A DNA stretch of 64,000 nt from Chitinophaga jiangningensis. GTDB taxonomy: Bacteria > Bacteroidota > Bacteroidia > Chitinophagales > Chitinophagaceae. Shown one piece after another: positions 1-6,825 of this stretch. The first letter of the stretch is position 1, and each line of letters opens with the position of its first letter. The position numbers were made by a program, and so were the translations under genes. Location of the stretch: NCBI RefSeq assembly GCF_900142605.1, contig NZ_FRBL01000009.1:124001-188000 (forward strand). The letters are read 5' to 3'. A model generated the notes under the pieces. That model was not told the origin of the DNA, did not search any database, and saw nothing but the letters and a program-made list of their open reading frames with translations.

Positions 1-563
1 ACCTCCCCTTCCAGGTAGATGATGGTAACGATCATTTCAAACACGACCTCAGCACACCGGAAGGTGCACTGCTCCTCCTCGGCGATGCCATCGATGAAAG
101 AGATGCGGATAAAATCCACTACTGTAAAGACTTCTATCGGGAAGCACTGTACCTGCTGGGTACCACCACACACCCCAGTGTACCCAAACCCATTACAGAA
201 GATATGGTGCAAATGCTGGAACAGCGACTGGAAGAGGTTTTCATGAAGTTTAACCTGCTCCCCGAAACCACCTCCTTCTACGATGCTAAACGCGCCTTCC
301 TCTACCGCCGGGAATGCCCCATGAATGTTTGGGAAATAACAGAAATTAGAACATATTACAATCCGAAATTCAAAACCATGCACCTGATCAACGTGCAGGA
401 AACAAAAGACGGATGGAAAGTACTCAGCAACATGAACGATGTACAACTCTATCCACGGCCCAAAAATGATAAAGGACCAATCATCGACCTGACAGGTGAC
501 CATATAAAATTTTATGAAGACTACAACTTCCCGCTCTTCCTCAAAAACAGAAAAAAAGACTGA
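1..563 (+). CDS. Unrecognised protein, C-terminal part (cut by window start)
   Basis: The frame beginning at base 3 is open from the window edge to the TGA at 561-563, giving about 186 residues with no start inside the window. An internal ATG at 204 would give only 119 residues, but the reading frame continues upstream in the same style, so the gene very probably starts outside. The visible part is hydrophilic and soluble-looking, with no signal peptide, membrane helix or motif I can name; it has the segments GALLLLGDAIDERD and GWKVLSNMNDVQLYPRP. The next gene starts at 514, inside this one (50 nt overlap), so the two are likely co-transcribed. Function unknown. Confidence 0.6.
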   Translation, partial: LPFQVDDGNDHFKHDLSTPEGALLLLGDAIDERDADKIHYCKDFYREALYLLGTTTHPSVPKPITEDMVQMLEQRLEEVFMKFNLLPETTSFYDAKRAFLYRRECPMNVWEITEIRTYYNPKFKTMHLINVQETKDGWKVLSNMNDVQLYPRPKNDKGPIIDLTGDHIKFYEDYNFPLFLKNRKKD

Positions 564-1167
564 CGAGCGAATAGACGCATATATCGAAAAAGCAGCAGAT
601 TTTGCCAGGCCTATCCTGACACATCTCCGCGAACTGGTGCACAACGAATACCCGGAAATAGGCGAAACCATCAAATGGGGATTCCCACATTTTGAATACA
701 ACGGCGCCATCCTCTTCAGCATGGCAGCTTTTAAAAAGCACTGCGCGGTAGTACTCTGGAAAGCCAGCCTCATGGAGGATCCGGATAACATCCTCTCCGA
801 AGTAGGCGAATCAGGCATGGGACACCTGGGTAAACTCGAAACACTGAAGGACCTGCCCTCCGATAAAATCCTGAAGAAGTACCTGAAACAGGCCGCCAAA
901 CTCATTGACGAAGGGGTAAAACTGCCGAAAAAGCCGGTGAGCAAGGAAAAGAAGGAAATTACCGCGCCGGCAGATCTGATGGCCGCACTGAAGAAAAATA
1001 AAGCAGCATTAAATACGTACGAGGCATTCAGCTACTCTAACAAAAAAGAATACGTAAGCTGGATTGAAGAAGCAAAAACGGAGGCTACCCGGCAAAGTCG
1101 CATTGCTAATGCGGTGGAGTGGATGGCGGAAGGGAAAATTCGTAATTGGAAATACCTTAAAAAATAA
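514..1167 (+). CDS. DUF1801 / YdeI-OmpD-associated family protein
   Basis: A 217-residue soluble protein. Residues about 18-125 resemble DUF1801 (YdhG/Fra-type small alpha/beta fold), with the typical stretch ETIKWGFPHFEYNGAILFSM. The C-terminal 60 residues match the YdeI/OmpD-associated domain, with the signature SYSNKKEYVSWIEEAKTEAT followed by R.RI..A..W...GK. The two-domain arrangement is common in Bacteroidota, and its biochemical role is not established. The ATG at 514 overlaps the upstream gene by 50 nt, and no later ATG would keep the N-terminal domain. The gene ends directly at a double hairpin (1168-1242). Confidence 0.8.
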   Translation: MKTTTSRSSSKTEKKTDERIDAYIEKAADFARPILTHLRELVHNEYPEIGETIKWGFPHFEYNGAILFSMAAFKKHCAVVLWKASLMEDPDNILSEVGESGMGHLGKLETLKDLPSDKILKKYLKQAAKLIDEGVKLPKKPVSKEKKEITAPADLMAALKKNKAALNTYEAFSYSNKKEYVSWIEEAKTEATRQSRIANAVEWMAEGKIRNWKYLKK

Positions 1168-1242
1168 CGTTTGGAGCCCCCTGCACCTCTGGTGCAGGGG
1201 GCTCCAAACGAAAGCGGGCCCCGTCGGGGCCCGCTTTCGTTT
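1168..1242. terminator. Chained double hairpin between convergent genes
   Basis: Hairpin A pairs 1168-1187 with 1191-1210 (20 bp, perfect, 3-nt loop). Hairpin B pairs 1206-1222 with 1226-1242 (17 bp). Bases 1206-1210 (aaacg) belong both to the right arm of A and to the left arm of B. It lies between the convergent genes at 514-1167 (+) and 1253-3451 (-). There is no T-run on the 3' side for + strand transcripts; instead an A-run follows (1246-1252), which is a T-run between the minus-strand stop and hairpin B. A transcription-end role is inferred from position. Confidence 0.7.
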
Positions 1243-1252
1243 GGGAAAAAAA

Positions 1253-3451
1253 TTATAACTTCAGTAACCCAATCTTATGCAAAGTATTGACCGGCTTATT
1301 ATCCCAAAATAATTCAAAATCTTCCAGCCCCGCGGCCTCATAATTCTCCTTTACCTCCTGTAACGTATACGTCCTGGCATTTTTAATATCCAGCTCGCGC
1401 AACATACCTGCCAGCCAGTTGCCCTGGGGTGGGTCCACCTTGATGTTAAACGGCTCCCGCTTTCCCTGGAACGTAAGGGAAGCCATTTCCCAGGTGCTAC
1501 CCTTCTTGGATTTTGTAACCACTTCAAGCGCTGGCTGCCTGCCTAAAAACACTACCTTGGAAGTAGGCTTCACTGTGCCCGCTTCTTCCTCAAAAAGCGC
1601 ACGGGTAATGAAATCCGGCGCTACCGATGTTTTGGGCACCTTGAAATCAAACCATTTATTCAATGGGTAATCCAGACAGGCACCGTGCATGAAGTTCAGC
1701 AGCGACTTCTTAAGCCCATAGCTGAAGCTTTCATGGTCCGCACCGGTAGGGTCCAGGTGCATGATATCATTATTGGCAAAAGTGCCGGTTTCTTCTGTTT
1801 CTTTCTGCACTTTGAATTTGGCAGGGTCCATACCTACAGGGCTGTGGGCTGTCATGGTAAACTGATGCCAGTAAGCCGACTGCAAAATACCTGCGGCAAA
1901 CATTTGTCGCACCATTTCCAGCGAGTCAATTGTTTCCTGGGCCGTTTGGGTAGGGAAGCCATACATCAGGTAGGCATGCACCATGATGCCTGCTTCGCTG
2001 AAGTGCCTGTTTACACGGGCCACCTGCGCTACCGTAATACCTTTCTGTATGAGCCCCAAAAGACGGTCAGAGGCCACTTCCAGGCCACCACTCACGGCAA
2101 TGCAACCGGAGGCCTTCAGGAGCAGACAAAGATCCCTGGTGAAGCTCTTTTCAAAACGAATGTTCGTCCACCAGCTCACATTGAGCTTACGCTTAATAAT
2201 TTCAAGCGCCAGCGCCCGCATCAGCGCCGGTGGGGCCGCTTCATCCACAAAGTGGAAACCGGTCTGCCCCGTTTGTGCTATGATAGTCTCCATGCGGTCA
2301 CATAGCATCGATGCCGCAATGGGCTCATATATCTTTATATAATCCAGCGAAATATCACAGAAAGTACACTTGCCCCAATAGCAGCCATGCGCCATGGTCA
2401 GCTTATTCCAGCGGCCATCACTCCAAAGGCTGTGCATCGGGTTCACCACTTCAATGGCAGAGATGTAATCGTCCAGCAGGAAGTCGCCATAGTCGGGCGT
2501 TCCCAACTGGCTCTGCTTATAATCATGGCAGGCAGCGTTGTTGATATACGTTACCGCACCATCTTTCAGCAGGAAGGTACGTTTCAATTCCTGCTCCGCT
2601 ATGCTGCCCTGCACAAACCGGATCAGGTTTTCTACAGGTGCTTCGCCGTCATCCAGGGTAATGAAATCGATATAATCAAAAACCCTTGGATCCGATAATG
2701 AGCGTAATTCAGTATTGGGGAAACCACCGCCCATGGCTATTTTCACGGATGGGTAATGCTGTTTGATCCATTGTCCGCAACGGAAAGCAGCATATAAATT
2801 ACCCGGAAAAGGTACAGAGATGCAGACCAGCTGCGGCTGAACCGCAGCCATACGGGCTTTAAGCAAGGCGATTAATATCTCATCTACATAGGTATATGGC
2901 TGCTGTAGTGCTGCATGCAGCTCATCGAAACTGTTTGCTGAGCGACTCAGTTTTTCCGCATAGCGACTAAATCCAAAATGACTATCCACGCATTCCATGA
3001 TCAGGTCCGACAGGTCCTCCAGATACATCGTGGCCAGGTGTTTGGCTTTATCCTGGTTGCCCATGGAGCCAAAGGCCCAGGCCAGGTCGTCCAGCTGGGC
3101 AAAGCGGCTGGCTTCCGGCAGGTAATCCCTTTTTACGATCAGGTGGGCAATAGTTGGATTTTTGCCTTGCAGGAAAGCGATCACGGCATCGATGGTGTTG
3201 ATATAGTCCTCCTGCAGCGCGATCATGCGGGCGGCATTCTCCGACACCGCGGCAGCCTGGTTGGCGATATGAGCAAAGAGCTGTGTTAACCCCGCTTTTG
3301 AAAATAATGCCAGCGTCACCTCAATCCCCAGGTCCGACTGATAGGAAGTGATTCCCTTCGTGTTCAGAAATCCTTTCAGGTAGGCGGTTGCCGGATAAGG
3401 CGTGTTCAGCTGTGTAAACGGTGGTGTAATTAAATAGACTGTCTTACTCAA
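1253..3451 (-). CDS. Radical SAM protein, B12-binding-domain type, CX4CX2C cluster motif
   Basis: About 732 residues. The N-terminal half resembles the cobalamin-binding-type Rossmann region of B12-dependent radical SAM proteins (LITPPF, SVPFPGNLYAAF, MGGGFPNTELR), but I see no clear DxHxxG cobalamin-ligand motif. The radical SAM core carries HGCYWGKCTFCD, so the three cysteines are spaced CX4CX2C instead of the usual CX3CX2C. A later GGLEVASDRLL segment fits the SAM-binding part of the barrel. Substrate unknown. There is no ATG near the N-terminus. The frame opens at a TTG at 3472, but that codon lies inside a good minus-strand promoter box (3470-3477), so I place the start at the next TTG (3451). 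The gene stands alone and is convergent with its left neighbour. Confidence 0.75.
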   Translation of the reverse strand: MSKTVYLITPPFTQLNTPYPATAYLKGFLNTKGITSYQSDLGIEVTLALFSKAGLTQLFAHIANQAAAVSENAARMIALQEDYINTIDAVIAFLQGKNPTIAHLIVKRDYLPEASRFAQLDDLAWAFGSMGNQDKAKHLATMYLEDLSDLIMECVDSHFGFSRYAEKLSRSANSFDELHAALQQPYTYVDEILIALLKARMAAVQPQLVCISVPFPGNLYAAFRCGQWIKQHYPSVKIAMGGGFPNTELRSLSDPRVFDYIDFITLDDGEAPVENLIRFVQGSIAEQELKRTFLLKDGAVTYINNAACHDYKQSQLGTPDYGDFLLDDYISAIEVVNPMHSLWSDGRWNKLTMAHGCYWGKCTFCDISLDYIKIYEPIAASMLCDRMETIIAQTGQTGFHFVDEAAPPALMRALALEIIKRKLNVSWWTNIRFEKSFTRDLCLLLKASGCIAVSGGLEVASDRLLGLIQKGITVAQVARVNRHFSEAGIMVHAYLMYGFPTQTAQETIDSLEMVRQMFAAGILQSAYWHQFTMTAHSPVGMDPAKFKVQKETEETGTFANNDIMHLDPTGADHESFSYGLKKSLLNFMHGACLDYPLNKWFDFKVPKTSVAPDFITRALFEEEAGTVKPTSKVVFLGRQPALEVVTKSKKGSTWEMASLTFQGKREPFNIKVDPPQGNWLAGMLRELDIKNARTYTLQEVKENYEAAGLEDFELFWDNKPVNTLHKIGLLKL

Positions 3452-3469
3452 ACCAGGTGTTTTAAACCG

Positions 3470-3477
3470 CAAAGGTA
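3470..3477 (-). promoter_or_regulatory. Candidate -7 promoter box of the radical SAM gene
   Basis: On the minus strand this reads TACCTTTG, a full match to the Bacteroidota -7 element TAnnTTTG. It lies 18 nt upstream of the TTG proposed as the start codon. No clear TTTG -33 element is seen at the expected distance, so the call rests on the -7 box and its position. Confidence 0.4.
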
Positions 3478-3549
3478 CAACATCAGCGGCGGATTAAAAA
3501 CCTCCTGTAAAAGGCTTACAGCGAAGGGTTTAAGGCCGGCACCATCATT

Positions 3550-3570
3550 AGTCTACAAATTTTATAGACT
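3550..3570. promoter_or_regulatory. Inverted repeat upstream of promoter, possible operator
   Basis: AGTCTA (3550-3555) and TAGACT (3565-3570) form a 6-bp inverted repeat around an AT-rich centre, immediately upstream of the -33 element at 3575. A regulator site is an inference; no regulator is next to it. Confidence 0.3.
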
Positions 3571-3574
3571 TTTA

Positions 3575-3606
3575 TTTGGAAATTATTTTCCCCACTCCTA
3601 TCTTTG
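3575..3606 (+). promoter_or_regulatory. Promoter of the TlpA-like gene
   Basis: TTTG at 3575-3578 and TATCTTTG at 3599-3606, with a 20-nt spacer, match the Bacteroidota primary sigma consensus (TTTG, then TAnnTTTG about 19-21 nt later). It predicts a leader of roughly 170 nt before the ATG at 3781. The rest of the 3473-3780 gap shows nothing else I can name. Confidence 0.65.
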
Positions 3607-3780
3607 CTATCACCACCATTATCTTTTCAAAAGCATACCTTATGTTGTACCAGGCATCCCGATGTTAAATTAGTCTCTCTTCTCCACCACCACCATCTTC
3701 ATGTGCCTCAATTCTTCCCACCGGGATTGAAAGCGTGTATCCGTAACCGTTTCATTCTTCATCCTAAACTCATATCAGCC

Positions 3781-5034
3781 ATGAAATCGTATAAGCAAGT
3801 ATTTCTGTCTGCCCTGTTTGCTGCAGGCTTCTGGGGCAGCACATCCGCAACACCCGCAAAACCTTTCATAAAGGAAGGCGTATGGCGCGGGGTATTTACC
3901 TTAAGCGAATCGCAGGTACCGTTTAACTTCCAACTGAGCGGCAAAGATGCCGAGCATGCGGTGTTTACGCTGTTAAATGGTACACGCCGCGACGACTTCC
4001 ATGTACAGCGCATCGGCGACGATTCATTGTTCATCAAGATGAACACCTATGATGCTGCACTGGTAGCAAAAATTGAATCCGATGGCCGCATCACCGGCGA
4101 ATACCGCAGCCTGGTACCCAACTTCAGAGGCAACGCCCTTCCATTCACTGCGGAATATGGGCAGTCGTACCGTTTTGCGCCCAATGGTACAGAAGAAGCG
4201 CCTAAGTTCAACATCGACGGTAAATGGGAACTGAAAATTTATTCCAAAGAGCCTACCCCGGATCGTATAGGCCTGCTCCACCAGGACGGTAATAAACTGA
4301 CCGGTGTAATCATGTCCGTAGTGGGCGACAGCCGCGAGCTGGAAGGCACCATCCACGGCGATGAATTTGAGCTCTCCGGGTTTACCGGCCCCAGTCCCAT
4401 CTACATCAAGGGAAAAGTGAATGATGACAAAACGTTGACAGGAGAACTGTCGCTCGGCATTTATAACAACATTAAATTTGACGGCGAAAAAAATCCTGCA
4501 GCGGAGTTACCTGATCCCTATAAGCTGACTTACCTGAAGGAAGGCTATTCGCAACTGGACTTTACCTTGCCAGACTTAAACGGGAAAAATGTTTCTCTTT
4601 CCGATGAAAAATACAAAGGCAAAGTTGTAATTGTAGAAATCATCGGCACCTGGTGTCCGAACTGTACTGACCAAACCTCCTTCCTTTCGCCCTGGTTCAA
4701 TAAAAACAAAGACCGCGGCGTAGAAGCCATTGCTATTGGTTTTGAACAAAAAGACGACCTGGAATATGCCCGCTACACGCTGGGTAAATTAAAAGAGAAA
4801 TACAACATTCAATATGATATTCTTTTTGGTGGCATTGCTGATAAGAAAGTGGCGTCAGAAAAGCTTCCGGCGCTCAACCGTATGATGGCATTTCCTACAA
4901 CTATTATTATAGACAGGAAAGGCGTAGTCAGACAAATACATACGGGTTATACCGGTGAAGTGACCGGCCAGTATTACAAGGATTATGTAGCCAGATGGAA
5001 TGCCGATCTGGACGCACTGATCGCAGAAAAATAA
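3781..5034 (+). CDS. Exported TlpA-like thioredoxin-fold protein
   Basis: 417 residues from the ATG at 3781. This start gives a clean signal peptide (MKSYKQVFLSALFAAGFWGS), whereas starting further upstream would add an implausible 59-residue extension. Residues about 28-245 form a beta-rich region typical of Bacteroidota exported disulfide proteins. Residues about 255-415 are an AhpC/TSA-type thioredoxin domain with the redox motif WCPNC (Cys292, Cys295) and a cis-proline loop AFPTT. It probably acts as a periplasmic thiol-disulfide reductase. The YceI gene follows 20 nt downstream, and a cytochrome c peroxidase further on; such reductases often serve cytochrome c maturation, though that link is inferred here. 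Confidence 0.85.
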   Translation: MKSYKQVFLSALFAAGFWGSTSATPAKPFIKEGVWRGVFTLSESQVPFNFQLSGKDAEHAVFTLLNGTRRDDFHVQRIGDDSLFIKMNTYDAALVAKIESDGRITGEYRSLVPNFRGNALPFTAEYGQSYRFAPNGTEEAPKFNIDGKWELKIYSKEPTPDRIGLLHQDGNKLTGVIMSVVGDSRELEGTIHGDEFELSGFTGPSPIYIKGKVNDDKTLTGELSLGIYNNIKFDGEKNPAAELPDPYKLTYLKEGYSQLDFTLPDLNGKNVSLSDEKYKGKVVIVEIIGTWCPNCTDQTSFLSPWFNKNKDRGVEAIAIGFEQKDDLEYARYTLGKLKEKYNIQYDILFGGIADKKVASEKLPALNRMMAFPTTIIIDRKGVVRQIHTGYTGEVTGQYYKDYVARWNADLDALIAEK

Positions 5035-5054
5035 ATTCTAAACCACACATATAC

Positions 5055-5699
5055 ATGCAAAAATTAGCATCATTATTATTTATCGGCGGTTCCATCGTGC
5101 TGATGTCTTTCGTTGCCCCTGTTAAAAACGGTGATAAAAAAGCGAAAGCTTCCACTACCAAAGTAGTGAAAGCCGCTACCTATACTGTGGACGCAGCACA
5201 GAGCAAGCTTACCTGGGTAGGTAAAAAAGTTACCGGCGAACACTCCGGCACCATCAACATCGCATCCGGTGCACTGGTGATCGAAAACAACGCACTGAAA
5301 GGCGGTAACTTTTCACTGGATACCCGTACCATTGCCGTTACCGACATCAAAGATGCCGGCGGAAATGCAAAACTGGTAGGCCACCTGAAAGCAGATGATT
5401 TCTTCGGTGTAGAAAAATACCCTAAAGCGGATTTCGTCATCACCAGCATCAAACCTACCGGCAACGGCTCTTACGATGTAACCGGTAACCTTACCATCAA
5501 AGGTATTACCAACCCGATCACCTTCCCTGCAACCGTTGCAGTGGCAGGTAATAAACTGACTGCAAAGGCTGATATTACGGTGGATCGTACCAAATACAAC
5601 ATTAAGTACGGCTCCAAATCCTTCTTCGAAGGAATTGGCGACAAAGCGATCTACGATGATTTTAATCTGGCGGTTGAATTAGTAGCCACTACCAAATAA
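5055..5699 (+). CDS. YceI family lipid-binding periplasmic protein
   Basis: 214 residues. An N-terminal signal peptide (MQKLASLLFIGGSIVLMSF) is followed by a Lys-rich linker and a YceI lipocalin-like barrel from about residue 45: TYTVDAAQSKLTWVGKKVTG, the internal VGHLKADDFFGVEKYPKADF, and NLTIKGITNPITFP. YceI proteins bind isoprenoid-type lipids; the ligand here is unknown. The ATG at 5055 is chosen because it begins the signal peptide and follows the upstream stop by 20 nt. The stop codon lies inside the left arm of the next hairpin. Confidence 0.9.
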   Translation: MQKLASLLFIGGSIVLMSFVAPVKNGDKKAKASTTKVVKAATYTVDAAQSKLTWVGKKVTGEHSGTINIASGALVIENNALKGGNFSLDTRTIAVTDIKDAGGNAKLVGHLKADDFFGVEKYPKADFVITSIKPTGNGSYDVTGNLTIKGITNPITFPATVAVAGNKLTAKADITVDRTKYNIKYGSKSFFEGIGDKAIYDDFNLAVELVATTK

Positions 5700-5770
5700 C
5701 GATACTTACTCCCTGCCTCCGGCCGGAAGTAAGTATCGTTGGAGAGCGCGCCAGCAGCGCGCTCTCCAAC
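5698..5770. terminator. Chained double hairpin after YceI gene
   Basis: Hairpin A pairs 5698-5710 with 5728-5740 (13 bp, larger loop). Hairpin B pairs 5738-5751 with 5757-5770 (14 bp, 5-nt loop). Bases 5738-5740 are shared by both stems. It separates two genes on the same strand and would split the run 3781-5699 from 5850 onward if it terminates transcription. There is no T-run after either hairpin. Confidence 0.6.
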
Positions 5771-5849
5771 TCTTAACATAACAGTTCAAGGTCCCACCAC
5801 CCCATTTACAGCCCACCACTTACAGCGCCCTAAAATCTTTTCAGCCGGT

Positions 5850-6821
5850 ATGAACCACACAAAAATGATTTTCATTTTTATGGCATTGCTATGCCTGTAC
5901 TTTGCTGTGGAAGGCTTCCGGATAAAACCGGCAGGCCCTCCCACTAAAGCGGTGCTGGGAGAAAAGCTCTTCTTCGAAAAGCTGCTCTCCAGGGACCAGA
6001 CGCTGTCGTGCGCCTCCTGCCACCTGCCGCAGTTTGGCTTTGCGGACACCATTCCATTCAGTCGCGGTATAAATGGAACGCCTACACGCAGAAATACCCC
6101 CGGCATTACCAATGTTTCCGGGCGACCCAACTTCTTCTGGGACGGCCGCGCCGCCACCCTGGAAGACCAGGCCCTGCAACCCATCATTTCTCCGGATGAA
6201 ATGGGACTACCCATTGCAGTTGCCGTGCAGCGGCTCAATCAAAACGAAAGCTACCGGCTGCTCTTCCAACAGGTGTTTAACGACAGCGCCAATGCCCGTA
6301 ATATACTCCAGGCGATTGCTGCATACGAGCGCACACTGGAAACCGCCAACAGCCCGTACGACCGCTACATCAACGGCGACGATGCAGCGCTTACCGCCGC
6401 TGCCAAGCGCGGCCGCATGCTGTTTATCGGTAAGGCGAACTGTAATAACTGTCACTCCGGTGAGGACTTTACTGCCGATCGTTTTAAAAACATCGGGTTG
6501 TATAACGGTACTACGCTATTGGATCCGGGGAGATACGAAGTTACCCACGACAGCGCCCACCTCGGTCTGTTTAAGGTACCGAGTCTGCGCAACGTAGCGG
6601 TTACCGCTCCCTACATGCATAACGGCATGTTCAAAACCCTGAAAGACGTATTGCACTATTATAATCAACCAGACTCCTTCCTGCGCAACAGCATTAAGCG
6701 GGACCTCTCGCTCAATAAGCCATTGCAGCTATCCTCCGCCGAGCTGGACGACCTGGAAGCCTTCCTGGTATCGCTTACAGATGACCGATTTGTAAATCAT
6801 CACAAACCATTAAAAAACTAA
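5850..6821 (+). CDS. Di-heme cytochrome c peroxidase (MauG/CcpA family)
   Basis: 323 residues from the ATG at 5850. An N-terminal hydrophobic segment (residues about 6-22) serves as signal or anchor. There are two heme c sites: CASCH (Cys54, Cys57, His58) and CNNCH (Cys198, Cys201, His202). The family signatures FFEKLLSRDQTLSCASCH, GRPNFFWDGRAATLEDQ and APYMHNGMFKTL are present. The family reduces hydrogen peroxide in the periplasm, or oxidises protein side chains in MauG-like members; which applies here cannot be read. The TonB receptor gene starts 4 nt after its stop, so the two are almost certainly co-transcribed. Confidence 0.9.
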   Translation: MNHTKMIFIFMALLCLYFAVEGFRIKPAGPPTKAVLGEKLFFEKLLSRDQTLSCASCHLPQFGFADTIPFSRGINGTPTRRNTPGITNVSGRPNFFWDGRAATLEDQALQPIISPDEMGLPIAVAVQRLNQNESYRLLFQQVFNDSANARNILQAIAAYERTLETANSPYDRYINGDDAALTAAAKRGRMLFIGKANCNNCHSGEDFTADRFKNIGLYNGTTLLDPGRYEVTHDSAHLGLFKVPSLRNVAVTAPYMHNGMFKTLKDVLHYYNQPDSFLRNSIKRDLSLNKPLQLSSAELDDLEAFLVSLTDDRFVNHHKPLKN

Positions 6822-6825
6822 TGGC

